Below are positions 24,001 through 35,629 of a stretch of 64,000 bases of DNA, piece by piece (the first letter of the stretch is position 1; each line of letters begins with the position of its first letter). Origin of the DNA: Trissonchulus latispiculum (taxonomy: Eukaryota; Nematoda; Enoplea; Enoplida; Ironidae). Both the position numbers and the translations under genes were made by a program. Below the pieces are notes generated by a model. It ran no database searches, had not been told where the DNA came from, and saw only the letters and a list, made by a program, of their open reading frames with translations. The DNA lies in NCBI GenBank assembly GCA_030248195.1, contig JASAND010026020.1, positions 19,519 to 83,518 of the forward strand, written 5' to 3'.

Positions 24001-27000
24001 CGGCCTCGGAGTGGTCCCCGTATATAGTAAATCGGGGTCGCTGAAAACGATGAGCATACTCCCGATACCGCCCGAAGTGACCACTGGTCAGCATGGCTCC
24101 CGTGGTTCCTCGCCCAGGGTCAAAGTTGGGAAAACTCACGCTATACAGCGTTTTTCGGCGTTTTGGTCGGGGGCATATATAGTAAATCGACTACGCTCAT
24201 TTCAATGGGCATATCGCCGAAACCGACCGAAGTGACCACTGGTCACTACAGCCTATGGGGCCTATTGACCACTGGTCAAACGGCCTAAAACTGCGTTTTT
24301 CGGCGTTTTTGTCGGGGGCATATATAGTAAATCGACTACGCTCGTTTCAATGAGCATATTTTCAGAACCGGCGGAAGTGACCACCGGTCACTACAGCCTA
24401 CGGGGCCTAGTGACCACTGGTCAAACGGCCTAAAACTCCGTTTTTCGGCGTTTTGGTCGGGGGCATATATAGTAAATCGACTACGCTCGTTGCAATGGGT
24501 ATATCGCCGAAACCGACGGAAGTGACCACTGGTCACTACAGCCTACGGGGCCTATGACCACTGGTCAAACGGCCTAAAACTGCGTTTTTCGGCGTTTTGG
24601 TCGGGGCCATTAGTAAATCGACTACGCTCGTTTCAATGGGCATATCGCCGAAACCGACGGAAGTGAACACTGGTCACTCAGCCTACGGGGCCTAGTGACC
24701 ACTGGTCAAACGGCCTAAAACTGCGTTTTTCGGCGTTTTGGTCGGGGCGTATATAATAAATCGACTACGCTCGTTTCAGTGGGTATATCGCCGAAACCGA
24801 CGGAACTGACCACTGGTCACTACAGCCTACGGGGCCTATTGACCACTGGTCATAAGGCTTAAAACTGCGTTTCTCGGCGTTTTGGTCGGGGGCATAGTAA
24901 ATCGACTACGCTCGTTTCAATGGGCATATCGCCGAGACCGACGGAAGTGACCAGTGGTCACTACGGCCTAAACAGCGTTTTTTGGCGTATTGGTCGGGGG
25001 CATATATAGTAAATCGACTACGTTCGTTTCAATGGGCATATCGCCGAAACCGACGGAAGTGACCACTGGTCACTACAGCCTGCGGGGCCTAGTGACCACT
25101 GGTCAAACGGCCTAAAACAGCGTTTTCGGCGTTTTGGTCGGGGGCAAATATAGTAAATCGACTACGCTCGTTTCAATGGGCATATCGCCGAAACCGACGG
25201 AAGTGACCACTGGTCACTACAGCCTATGAGGCCTATTGACCACTGGTCAAACGGCTTAAAACTGCGTTTCTCGGCGTTTTGGTCGGGGGCATAGTAAATC
25301 GACTACGCTCGTTTCAATGGGCATATCGCCGAAACCGACGGAAGTGACCACTGGTCAAACGGCCTAAACAGCGTTTTTTTGGCGTATTGGTCGGGGGCAT
25401 TTATAGTAAATCGACTACGCTCGTTTCAATCGGCATATTGCCGAAACCTACGGAAGTGACCACTGGTCAGCCCTATTGCCCACTGGTCAAACGGCCTAAA
25501 ACAGCGTTTTGGGATGAACCGGATTTAGAGTTACCGTTCGTTCTCTTCGAATGGCACTCGAAAATATGTCTTTAGTCAGCGCTTTAAATTTAAATGGCTG
25601 AAATTATTGTTAACTGGATCACTGCTGTCATCGCTTACTGAGCCTGATTTGCAGGTTGTGTATAGTTTGTATGCTTACACAAATGGCGTAATGCCATGAT
25701 GCATTAGACGCTTGGAGGAGAATCTTTAAAAGGACAGAAGGACAAGAAACAAAAATGCTCCCCTGGAGCATGAAAAAAAAGTAATATGGGTGATGGTGAG
25801 GTTGCAAAATCAAGAGAGGACTAGTCTTTAAAATGCTTAATATGGGGCTAGGTTCAAAAATAGAAGAGGACTAGGTTGTGAGCGAATTAATATGGGCACA
25901 GCTTCGCAGAACAACCCATATTCGCGGGATTTCACGCTTCGTTTTAGCTTTTGTCGCATACAGAGCTATCAATTTCAGTCAGTAAGTAATAAGAAATTTA
26001 AGAAGTTGAATACGTACTCATTGAATACAGTTGTTTGCATATACGTACTCTGTTAGACTAGCTAGGAATACGGATGTGCGTAAATTATCATCATTTGGTC
26101 GGGTTGAACTGCGGCAAGCAACGAGAAGAGATCTAAGGACATGAGGCTAAAGCTATTGGTTCAAGCAGGGAGGAAATAGAAGGTCAGAGTCCTAAGATTA
26201 TTCTTGAAATATAAATTTTACGTATAAATGAATAAAACGCACTGGTCAGTATAAAACGTTTCTCGAAGAAAAAGTTTGACTAACTATAAACTAAACGTAG
26301 CTTGGATGGATATGCATACTGATATACATTTATAAACCGCGAATATGGGTTGTTCGGCGAAGCTGTGCCCATATTAATTCGCTCACAACCTAGTCCTCTT
26401 CTATTTTTGAACCTAGCCCCATATTAAGTATTTTAAAGACTAGTCCTCTCTTGATTTTGCAACCTCACCATCACCCATATTACTTTTTTCATGCTCCAGG
26501 GGAGCATTTTTGTTTCTTGTACATAGAATAAATTGATAAAAATGAATTTCCTGTCCGCGAAGATTTTTTGTTCGACTAAACTCAAATTTCTCGGTAAACG
26601 TGGTGAGATGACACAACCTGTGCATAAATGGCAATCGGTCTAGTTTAGTCTTGTCTTCTTTTTACCAAGAGTAACTAAGAGTGTGACAAACATCACATCA
26701 CACTCCTATAGTTCTGCACTCTTGCTTTTAACCTACATTATATTTTTCAGGGCTGCGCAGATGTACGAAGCAGCGCATGCAGCTTATAAGCTGCTGTTGC
26801 CCATCTATGAACAGTATCGCGAGTGGCATCGCGTGTCAGCAGTTTATGCTAAACTGGCTGATGTTATGGCCAAGATTGATGACGTTTCTTCGGGTGTGGG
26901 ATTTTTGGGAGTTGTTGATGTGCCAGGTTTAGGAATGGGCGCGGGCGGTCCTTCTCGCCGTGTATTTGGAACCTACTTTCGAGTTGGATTCTATGGTTCT

Positions 27001-30000
27001 AAATTTGGCGATTTAGATGGACTGGAGTTTATCTATAAGGAACCGCCGATCACGAAACTGTCCGAGATATCTAGTCGTCTAGAAAGCTTCTATTCGGATC
27101 TCTTTGGATCGGGTAGGCAATATTGTCCGATTGTATTGTGTTTCCTAAAAAATATATAAGGTTTGTGCTTCTCTACGCGTAACTAAGGTTTAGTTATTAG
27201 ACCTAATTTGTTTGAAAACGCAAGTTTCTGAAAACTTTTTCATTCTAATCGTTCGTATAAAGCCTAATGAACGTCTCTCCTTTAGATGCTGAGGAAGCAA
27301 AATAGAATGTCCTGTTTCTAACTACTGCTTTTCCTTTATTCGAGTGTAAATCGGACTTTTTCATTTGTCGTTTCATTACGATTACTGTCTCTATTTATCC
27401 TCCATGAATCCGTCGCACTTCACTGAAATTCGTGTATGACTTTATCCATCCAATGCTTCCTCAAAATTCTTCTACCTGCCTGCCCATTTTCATAATGTTA
27501 AATTTTTGGATGTAAAAATTGAAATCGTAACGCAGGCCAAATCCGAGTTGTCGTGTAGCAAGACAGAACATTTTTGGTATTTTTTATTACAGATCATGTG
27601 GAAGTCATCAAAGATTCTAATACAGTGGATCGTGGCAGACTTCAGCCACAGAAAGCCTATCTGCAGATTACCTATGTTGAGCCATATTTTGACCGATGGG
27701 AGCTTCGTCATAGACCTAGTCATTTTGAGCAGAATTATAACATCAGACGATTTGTCTACGCAACTCCATTTACCCCAGGCGGCAGGCCTCATGGCGAGTT
27801 GCATGAACAGTATAAACGAAAAACGCTGCTGACGACAAGTCACAGTTTTCCCTATGTAAAGACAAGAATTCAGGTAATTTGTGATAAGTAAGGACATCTT
27901 TTAGGCCTATGCTGACCCAGTGAGTGTGTGACAACACATACTTGAGTAGGGATAGGAAGCATACAGGGGATAGGCACGGGGTCTAAGCTTGAGATTTAAT
28001 ATGGGTACAAACTATAGGGGGGGGGGGGGCTGACTTTGATGGGCGGGTCACCCGATAGCGCGCATCGGATGTAGCGAGCTCATAATACATAGCGTATGAC
28101 GCTTGTCATACTCTTATGTATTATGTACTCTTGGTAATAGTGAGCTTCAAGGTATGCTGGTGTCGGTATAAATTCAAACTTACAGGCTCCAATTTTTTAT
28201 GAAAGTAGATAAAAACTTTCCAGATATATTATTTTTGCTCATTATAGCATTCGGAGACCGGTCCCGCATTTTTAGGTTATAAGGTTTTTGCCATTCTATC
28301 AGTACGTAGTCCATGCTCCGAATTGGTTGTTATGGCTAGAAAGAGAGCACCGAAATGCACATTTTTGCTTTTACAACTTCTGGAGCTCGTTTAAGCTATA
28401 GATTTGGCCAAAAAATTATTTTGGCAAAACTGCGATTATTTTGTTTCGGACATCGATTTCTCAAAAACTACCCAATGCATTCGCGTGATTTTTGGGAGAA
28501 TGAAAATTGGCATTATTCTGGCTTTTTCCGACGGGGGGCGGAGGGTTTCCCAGAAATCGGTTCCCTCCAGACTTGGTTCGCCCCTCTAGAATCATTCCCT
28601 CCAGGATTAGGGCCTGCCGTCCGTCCAGACTTCAAAAGTCAACAGAAAAAATAGTGTTTGGAGTGTAAATTTTCAAAAGCTTTTCTGGCTTCTCCGGATT
28701 TTTTTAGGCCTTTTTAAGCTATATTAAGGGGGGTCCATTTTTGGCCGATTTTTCGACTATTTGCTCATTTTCACATACTTTGTTGTCCGATTGGTATATT
28801 TTGACGAGTTTTTGAAATTAAAGTCGGATCTCTTACGGTTAGCGAGTAATTTCACATCAAAGTTGATGTCAACATGTGTTAAACATAGGGAACTGAAAAA
28901 GTGGTGATTTTTCCGTGCGCCAGAGAAATCTCGCGAATGACAAAACGGAACAGTTCAACGTCCAGTTTATGTTATAAATGCGATCAAGAAGGGTGATTTG
29001 TAGGAAGCAGAATTTTAATTTAGGCCTTCAGGATTTTTAATTAATTTTTGAAGTTTGAGAACAGCCAAATTTTGAGAACTGTTTTGCAACATTGAAATTG
29101 AGGGTCAGCAAATTTGATGAAATATTCTGAAAGCTGTAAGGCCTAATTAAAAATTCTGCTTCCTACAAATCATAGCTTATGACAATACATTTCGAACGAT
29201 ACCAATTGATTCTGGTTAGCTCTGCCAAACATTGAGATTTCTCTGGTCCAGAATTCTGAATTTTTAGCAAAAGTTCGGAAATTCATGTTTTTGACAATAA
29301 CATAAGGCTATGGCAACACAGACCTCTAAGATGGTAGACTATCTGTTTGCGCACCATTATTGTTGACTTTAGGTCAAGTTTGTATACAAATGATGCAGGT
29401 TAGTACACCCAGTTGGTCGCTGGGGTCAAATATGAGGTTCTGACAACAATAATCTCAAAAATAGCGATTTTCAAATTTTTCGAAATGCGTTAAATTTTAT
29501 ATCAATCGAAAGCTCTCATTGTCTGGAACATTTTTCTTCTTGCACCATAGCCCGCAAATGCGCCGAATTCAAATTATCGGCCGTTAAATGATTGTCGTGG
29601 TCAGGGCTTTCCAGCGCCCCTAAAATCTCCTAATCTCCTAAAAAATTCCAGGTACTTCTCCCTAAAATCACTAAATAAAGCCATAAAATAGACTTTTCCC
29701 ATTAAAAGTCGCCCTAATTCCTTTACTTACATTAGTTACCAAACATATAACCGAGCGAAGCTGCATTTTCAAAGATGTTCAGGTGTAAAGTGTCTTTGTT
29801 TGCTACGACACCGTCGTTTTCACCCATTTTCAAATTGCGTGCAATTAATAGCCGGGTATATATATACTCGCTAAGTCCTGAACGAAACTACTCAAAATTG
29901 AAACTCGATATGCAGCACATGTGTGACAATATTTTGTGTGAAAATGCGCAAAATCCGTGACCATAAAATTTTTCATTGCGCACCCTCCCCCTTAAGCTTA

Positions 30001-31420
30001 CGATTAGATTAAAAATTGCATAATTTTTAGCTCAGCAGCAAACAAATATTTTTTAAATATTTTTCGAAAAAAAATCTCTAGAAATCGGTGCTCCCTCCAG
30101 ACCTTGGGGCCCCCAGACTCCCTCTAGAAGTTTGTGCTTAAAAATAAGCCAGCACTGCGGAGGGACATTTTTCTTGGTTTGAGCTAAACGTCCCCAGTTG
30201 CGGGAAAATCTAGTAATTTCGGTTCGCCACTCGTTTGACAGATTGCTTGCCTTGTCCTTCATATCGTGGCAGAAAAATGACATTTTGGTCGAGTCTGCAG
30301 TTTTGAGAAATCTATTTTCAAAGATTGATGGTCTATATTTTGCCTGTGTGTCAGAACATTTTTGCTCCCAGAATTGTGAAAGTTATAGCGTTTCAAAAAT
30401 CGCTGCACAAAAGGATACCACCACCTTAACTACTTAAATATCAAGGCCTACTCCTGCGCTGGCGAAGTGTGAAGACTCAACGTCAAGATTTCCAGGATTA
30501 TGCACGTTTTGAAAAGGAGGGTCCAACATCTGAAACAGGAATTTCTGCTCAGAAAAGCTTTAGTTTAGATAGAGACAGATTTAATATTAGTATGGGGAAC
30601 GTCCGTTATCCCTGCCCCTATCCATCCCTGGATATGCTCCTGATTTAATGGCATATGGTATTTCAGGTAGTGAAACGAGAACAGTTCGTGCTGACTCCCA
30701 TTGAAGTTGCCATTGAGGATATCCAAAAGAAAACTCGGGAACTGGCTCTGGCAACGCGACAGCAACCGGCTGATCCTAAAATGCTACAAATGGTTTTGCA
30801 GGGTTGCATTGGAACAACAGTGAACCAAGTGCGTTGCCCTGACAGCTTCAATTGACAGTGATTACGTACATTGTGAAAAATTCTATCTTGAGCTTCATGC
30901 TTTGAGAACTAAAACGTTCCTTACGCCTCAGCAGTTTCCCCTTGGATCGAAGCAAAGTAGGAATCATTGTATAGAATTATCTCAATTTTCAACCGCGTGG
31001 AAAGCAGTTGCCATTTCGTGTTGGCATCTGTTGATCTGTCTATTGTCCCTTTTCATGTTCTAGGGTCCTTTGGAAGTTGCCAACGTATTTCTGACCAAGC
31101 AAGCAATCACGACAACATCCCTTAAGGACTATGCCAAGCATCAGAATAAGCTCCGTCTGTGCTTTAAAGACTTTTCCAAAAAGTGTGCTGATGCCCTACG
31201 GGAGAATAAGCGACTGATCGGTCCAGACCAACGAGAGTATCAGCGAGAACTGGAGCGTAACTACGTTAGTTTCACAGAGAAGCTGGCGCCACTGGTATCC
31301 AGCGCCGGCGTGCGACGTCTGCAGCATGCTCTCCTAGAAGCGGAGGATGATGGTATAGAGTCTGATCTATTGATTCCGTCAGCGGCTGGACCTGATGATA
31401 CTCTTGTCAGTGAGGTCTGA
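12491..31420 (+). CDS. DOCK7: DOCK6/7/8-family guanine-nucleotide exchange factor, 3' part of gene (17 exons, 5' end outside window)
   Basis: Exons read from splice sites and homology: 12491-12592, 13557-13643, 13926-14175, 15211-15366, 15543-15698, 16024-16094, 16579-16674, 16871-17125, 17528-18022, 18951-20488, 20972-21201, 21570-21752, 22083-22221, 26751-27112, 27593-27873, 30667-30828, 31064-31420. They join in one frame to 1639 residues plus a TGA stop. Seen: stretches nearly identical to vertebrate DOCK7, such as [41 protein letters not shown] and MLQMVLQG. Known: DOCK-C proteins activate Rac/Cdc42 through the C-terminal DHR2 domain and bind membranes through the C2-like DHR1. The first visible exon (starting WIPLVREG) matches sequence just after DHR1, so about 650-700 N-terminal residues lie upstream. 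The intron before it is therefore at least 12.49 kb. All junctions are GT-AG; the donors after 15698 (GTTAGC) and 30828 (GTGCGT) are weak but phase-compatible. A candidate AATAAA lies at 31636-31641. DOCK6, 7 and 8 cannot be separated; in an invertebrate this would be the single DOCK-C gene. Confidence 0.95.
12783..13135 (+). repeat. Dispersed repeat, copy 1 (DOCK intron)
   Basis: Shares with 22297-22625 the phrases GGAGACCGTGTTGGCCTGGT, GCCAGCTAATTAGAG, ACTCGAGTAGTACT, CCATACTTTTGGTTC and TGGGCATTTTGG in the same order and strand. Same-strand interspersed repeat of unknown class. Confidence 0.75.
14829..15203. mobile_element. CAAGAGT-terminus element at a DOCK splice acceptor, TSD ATTTTAG
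   Basis: The left end reads AAGAGTACATAATGATAAG (first C lost); the right end reads ATTATGTACTCTTG. ATTTTAG flanks it at 14822-14828 and 15204-15210. Inverted arms share GCAAATCAG with C/G runs, AGCAGAGCATAG and ATGTTTATG near the centre. Exon 15211 begins directly after the right duplication. Confidence 0.88.
15204..15210 (+). promoter_or_regulatory. Splice acceptor made by a target-site duplication
   Basis: ATTTTAG immediately precedes the DOCK exon at 15211. It is one copy of the 7-bp duplication; the other copy, at 14822-14828, follows the original-looking pyrimidine tract TTTTGTTTCT. The pyrimidines now upstream of the acceptor (ACTCTTG) come from the inserted element. Confidence 0.75.
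17190..17345 (+). repeat. Dispersed repeat, DOCK-intron copy
   Basis: Partner of 63745-63900. It begins 64 bp after the end of DOCK exon 16871-17125 and carries no coding signal. Confidence 0.75.
18290..18560 (+). repeat. Dispersed repeat related to 11220-11460
   Basis: GTGGGGGTGGG, then CTAAAAATGC, CAGTTTTCTACGTACACTGC and a closing phrase CACCCTAGGGTGAGTGGGG follow the same order as in 11220-11460. It fills much of the DOCK intron 18023-18950; the rest of that intron shows nothing recognisable. Confidence 0.6.
18951..20488 (+). CDS. DOCK7: DOCK gene, large central exon
   Basis: One 1538-nt exon (512 codons plus 2 nt) opening after a TTTTTCAG acceptor and closing at a GTTAAA donor. It starts with [16 protein letters not shown], matching the start of the second helical block of DOCK7, and ends in [15 protein letters not shown] sequence followed by FNEGFLR. 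Conserved segments include [64 protein letters not shown] and SASLYLL-like helices. Between roughly 19020 and 19480 it carries a Gly/Ser-rich insertion, locally GC-richer than the introns around it, which is likely disordered. The phase-2 end (AG) is completed by the first base of the exon at 20972. Confidence 0.93.
20972..31420 (+). CDS. DOCK7: DOCK gene, DHR2 (catalytic GEF) exons and C-terminus
   Basis: Seven exons. The first begins [14 protein letters not shown] and runs to YRIAKG. DHR2 lobe A begins near [16 protein letters not shown] (exon 21570). Exon 26751 carries [20 protein letters not shown] and [13 protein letters not shown]. Exon 27593 carries [24 protein letters not shown] and [16 protein letters not shown]. 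Exon 30667 ends GTTVNQ and exon 31064 starts GPLEVANVF; together they form the alpha-10 insert/nucleotide-sensor region that expels GDP in DOCK DHR2 domains. The tail contains [25 protein letters not shown] and a short acidic end. Intron 22222-26750 (4.5 kb) and intron 27874-30666 (2.8 kb) are filled with repeats. The domain appears intact, with no frameshift or missing block. Confidence 0.95.
22297..22625 (+). repeat. Dispersed repeat, copy 2 (DOCK intron)
   Basis: Second copy of the repeat at 12783-13135, about 80-85% alike by eye. It opens the 4.5-kb repeat-filled intron 22222-26750. Confidence 0.75.
24025..25510 (+). repeat. 144-bp satellite-like tandem repeat, about 10 copies
   Basis: TAGTAAATCGACTACGCTC recurs with CGACTACG at 24188, 24333, 24478, 24619, 24762, 24903, 25015 (variant), 25159, 25300 and 25412. 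Spacings are mostly 141-145 bp with two of 112 bp. Each full unit has two near-palindromes TGACCACTGGTCA. It lies in the DOCK intron before 26751. Part of the unit, GGGGTCGCTGAAAACGATGA, also resembles 13395-13440. Confidence 0.88.
25743..26519. mobile_element. Foldback element with ~180-bp inverted ends
   Basis: The left part (CAAGAAACAAAAATGCTCCC, GTTGCAAAATCAAGAGAGGA, GTGAGCGAATTAATATGGGC) returns inverted at 26335-26519. The middle (25930-26334) is unique and non-coding. No clear target duplication was found. The ends contain the small palindrome ATGCTCC-CCTGGAGCAT. Confidence 0.7.
26666..26724. mobile_element. Minimal 59-bp CAAGAGT-terminus copy in DOCK intron
   Basis: Starts CAAGAGTAACTAAGAGTGTG and ends CACTCTTG, 26 bp before the acceptor of exon 26751. 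Flanks CTTTTTAC and CTTTTAAC are alike but not identical. Almost nothing remains but the two ends. Confidence 0.5.
28020..28133. mobile_element. Right-end remnant of a CAAGAGT-terminus element
   Basis: TCATACTCTTATGTATTATG followed by TACTCTTG reproduces the terminal and subterminal pattern of the family. A G run at about 28018-28030 may be part of it. A matching left end or target duplication was not found. Confidence 0.45.
28996..29170. repeat. Inverted repeat in DOCK intron
   Basis: ATTTGTAGGAAGCAGAATTT at the left and AAATTCTGCTTCCTACAAAT at the right form 30-bp arms around a 110-bp loop. The remainder of intron 27874-30666 shows only AT-rich sequence and a CCCTCCAGAC phrase repeated near 28560 and 30088. 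Confidence 0.65.
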
Positions 31421-32756
31421 AGTGTTTGTTATTTCGTGGGATGAAGAGGTTAATAATATGTTTAAACATGTCGATGTGCTGATGTTGAATTATGATAAAG
31501 TACCGTTTTGTTTTCGATTAGTTTCTGTGATGACTATTATTTTTGTATTTTTATTTATATTATTGAAGGCAGATAGTACAAGTTTTATTAAAATGTGCAA
31601 TATTTTGTGTTTCGGCAGTTGGAACCAGGATCAAATAAATTGAATAATGTCTATCGTCCATTGCAGAGATCGAACGACGGGAGCAGCTTTATGTGTAGGC
31701 GGACTTGGTACCGAAATTTAATACAAAAATAAAAAAATTCGTCCTCAAGTTATGAACAGCTACAGGTTAATTTATTACAGGAAGATATTACGGATTACAG
31801 TCTGTTTCTGTCCCTTTTGCCGGATGTAGGAATCAGGATTGAACCAATCGAAAAGTTTTTAGGACAGTTGCAGCTATTGCCGCTGCAAAGTGTTAATTTT
31901 GTTATTCCGCTATCTAGCTGCTTTAAAACCCTAAACTGAGCTAATAACGATATCTTTATTCTTTTCATTGATTTCAATCGTTTGCAGTTCATACAAATCT
32001 GATACTGAGCAGAAACAATAATGGTGAAATAATTAGCTTCAGATTGTACTGCTGTATTTTTGAACCTTGTCTTTTTGATCAATTCCATTATCTTTCTTGC
32101 CCATTTGCTGTTTTGCATTTGTCTTTTTGCATTGTTTATCAGATTCGTATGGATCCGTTGATTTTTAAGCGCGTATCATTCTATAAATTCACAGTACAGA
32201 AACAGATTGAAGGTTGGAAAATGAAAATTTTATTAACTATTGACTTTTTGAAGTATGGGTTAAACGGAAATAAAGGAATTTAGTTACCTAATTTATAAAC
32301 TTGATTAGCTGATTATATATTTCATATGAAGTGTCTCGAATAGGTTGAGGATCCGATGTTATTGTTGTCATGTCTGTATAAAGAAATTTGTGTATATATA
32401 CTTGAGCTTATAGCGTACTGCTGTTTTGTTGCATAGCTTTGTCGTTGCAAAGTCTACTGTTTTATGTTGCTGTGATTAGTTTTGCTTTCCAGCAAAACGT
32501 TCATGTTTCAAGTGTTTTTGTTTTAAGCTGATATTGGAATTTTATCGATTTTGCTCTTGTTTGCGAAAGAGAACTTCATTGAAGTGCTGCTGTTGAAATA
32601 AATTATACGTTTTGTCGGTCTATTTTAGACAAAGTTTAGGGCTATAACCGAAACTTCGTGGCTGTTGTTAATTTTAACTGGCTTTAGTTGACGATTTTGC
32701 GTTCCATTAATTCATTAGTTCCCGAGGAATTACATTATAAGGACAAGGAGCTAGTT
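31421..32756. other. DOCK 3' flank, no gene seen
   Basis: AT-rich, with AATAAA at 31636-31641 as the likely poly(A) signal. No frame with recognisable similarity and no repeat structure noticed. Confidence 0.6.
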
Positions 32757-33389
32757 TGGGTCTTATCTCGATTACCCCACCACTCAAAATCCTTAAAACT
32801 TGACCAAATGAGCTAAAATTTGGTATCGGTATGTTTTCGACTATACGCTGAGATCAAATATCGCAAAATTTTTCGATTTCGTGAAATTAGATGTTTTCGA
32901 TCTCTAAGGGGGGACCAAGGAAACCCGAAAAATTTTTGACTTCGAAAAATGCTGAAGATATGTATTTAGTGGGTTTCGGGGATGTAGAACACGAATCTGA
33001 AGTCCGTTTTTCGAGGTACCTTTTCGTTAGCTCAGCATAAGCTAAGGATTGTTTGGTATTATGTAGGCTTATACTCAGCTAACGAAAAGCGGATATCGGA
33101 TTCAGGTTCTATGACCCCGGAAACCACTATATATACATCTTTTCAGCAAAATCGAAGACAAAAATTTTTCGGCTTCACTTGGTCCCCCCTTAGAAATAAA
33201 AAAATCGAATTGCGCTAAATCAAACAAGTTGGCCCCAAAAGGGGCAGTATTCCTTTCTAGACCTGCTATTTATTCAATTACAAAAATTGTCTTCGCTGCT
33301 TGAAGCATGGTGTAAGATCCAATTACTATATTCTTTCTCGCTGATCTCCGATCGTAAAGAATGTTCAGCGCAAGTTAGTGCCTTATCAC

Positions 33390-33590
33390 TAGTGTTGGGC
33401 GTTGGCCGGTGCGGCCAATGACCGGCCAAGCCATTGGCCGTTGGCCGAGAATTTCTGGGCCAATTGGCTTGGCTGGCCATTGGACGTTGGCCGGCCAATT
33501 GGCCGTTGGCTTTTTGTTAGCCGTTGGCTGTTGGCCTTTGGCCGGCCAATTGCCATTGGCCGTTTGCTGTCTGTTGGGTCGTTGGCCTAG
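33390..33590. repeat. TTGGCC-rich repeat block, left arm
   Basis: Runs of GTTGGCCGGCCAATTGGCC-type words in both orientations. The matching block at 35630-35775 lies on the other side of the 33777-35349 element; together they may be the two ends of one element split by it. The left edge TAGTGTTGGGC resembles hAT termini. Confidence 0.6.
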
Positions 33591-33776
33591 CTTAGACGTC
33601 TTGATTTTCACATCTACACTTGCAGAGAACTGGTTTTCTTGTGCGCTCTTTCTACTGTTTACGTTATGTTAAGAGTAATAGCAAGTAAATAATATGCGGA
33701 AAGGTACGGCATGCTCGCAAAGTAATAAAAGTTTGACGACCGACTTGACATATTTCTTTACTGCAACGTAATTATT

Positions 33777-35349
33777 AGGCATGGGCACGGGTAATCGGGT
33801 ACCCGGGTCCTGCTTCGGGTGCCCGATATCCAGTTAAAACCGGAAAAAACCGGATAAAACTGGATTAAGCAGAGTTAAAATTTTAGGCTCAGCAAAAATT
33901 TAACGAAAAATTTTTAAATTTCAGATCGCTATAAAATTTTAGTAAAGAATCTATAACTAAAAAGGAAACAATATGAGAAGAGGAGTTGTCCTGGTATTTT
34001 TCAAACTCTACATTTTTATATTAGTTCTGTTTTCAAAATTTTAGATTTCCTTTACTCCAATGATTTTTTCTTTCGAGTACCAATTGCCATTAGATTATGT
34101 CAATTGTGATTGAAGTGGGCTTGAAAGTTTAGTGATTCTTATTTACTGTCACGGTGTACTCCAACATAGAAATAACTTCATTCACTAATGCCCATCGATC
34201 ATTAGGTTTCAGTTTTGGAGTTTTAACTGTTTCTAAAGTGATTTCTGAACTCTGAAAAGCTCCCAGATTGTTCTACATTCAGTTGATCAAATGTAGGGGG
34301 ATCGTTACGGAGACTTTCTTCTGATACAGCGGGATCGTAACAACATTAATGAAATAATTTCAAGTCCGTAATATGTGTACATTTAATAAATGTCAAGTAA
34401 AAGTTTGGACTTGCTCCTTGTAACAGTTTTACATTTAGTAATCTTCCCTAAATAAAACTGGAAAAGAGTTATTGTTTACAGGTAAACTAAAATTCTAAAA
34501 TCAATCTAAATGGAAAATATAATTAATTTCAACACAGAAGTCAATGAATTTTTAATATACATATAAATCAAAATCAATTTTTCTGTCAGGCACTTGAGTG
34601 GGTTTAAAATTTTACATTTGTTATGAGGCAACTGTAGTGTCTGATCACAAAAACTTAGTTTGAATCCAAAACTTTATTTTTAGGTTTTATTAATAAATTA
34701 AACTTATGCTCCAGAACAACATATGTAAAACTTACAGTTGAACTAAAGTATTTAGTACTACAGTCTACTTACAGTAGATTAAAGCTTGTAATGCAGCTGT
34801 TGCTTATTTGTTGCCTTTTGTGCTGTTCCAATTTCCAGAGATAAGCAGTTTAAATTAGCCAAACTTTATCATAAGGTTTGCTCTTATAGTCCAAAAGCTT
34901 TTGAAAATTTGTTGATATTTGCAGGTTAGTAGAACCGGACAGTACAACGGTGGTACGAAACTCAGAAAATTGCTGAACAAAACGAGGTTATAAAATAAAA
35001 GCCAAAGTCGTCTGTATTAGCATCAGCTTCCGATACCTTGATAATTACTTGAAAGTCACTTTTAATTTTTTGATTTAATTTAATCCCTTTTAATTCTTTA
35101 AAACTACTGTAAAATACCTCAGGAATGAAAATCTGTTCAGTCTAAGCTTAATTTGAGTAAGAGACCCCTAATAACCGTTAAATTGTGAAATGCCCACCCC
35201 CAAAATTGGGTTAAAAAATTTCTCGGGTACCCGAAAGTGCTCGGGTACCCGAGTACCCGGGTACCCGGGTAGTGTCGCAATTACCCGACATAGGGCTTCG
35301 GGTAGTACCGCGTACCCGGGTCCAAATTTTTGAACCCGTGCCCATGGCT
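33777..35349. mobile_element. Non-autonomous DNA transposon, TSD CGTAATTATT
   Basis: Inverted ends AGGCATGGGCACGGGT (left) and ACCCGTGCCCATGGCT (right, one mismatch), flanked by CGTAATTATT at 33767-33776 and 35350-35359. Subterminal GGGTACCCGGG words occur on both sides. The AT-rich middle has no transposase. hAT (8-bp duplication) or a MULE-like element (9-10 bp) are the candidates. Confidence 0.78.
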
Positions 35350-35629
35350 CGTAATTATTGCAACGTAATACCCACGTCAGCATACGTGTAGCGACGATAT
35401 TATTCCATAATACAGACAAAAGTGTTGTAAGCTTCAGGCTTATTGTACCCACGTCAGCATAATGTATCAACGAATAATCTTGTTCCATAATACATACAAA
35501 GAAGTGTGAGAAGAACGTCATCCGAAAATTTGCCGGACAATTGGCTCTATTTAAAATAAAGAAAAACAGCAAAATTTTAGCAGTGTTTTGGGGTTTGCAG
35601 AAAAAATTCCCATCTGGGTTTGAAACCTG

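Noticed and set aside
24025..25510. CRISPR-like array
   Set aside because: Units of 144 bp are contiguous and similar over their whole length with no unique spacers, and the context is an animal intron; it is a tandem satellite.
33274..33672. Frames with repeated GRWP/ANGQ peptides
   Set aside because: They translate TTGGCC repeat words; the same occurs at 35168-35838.
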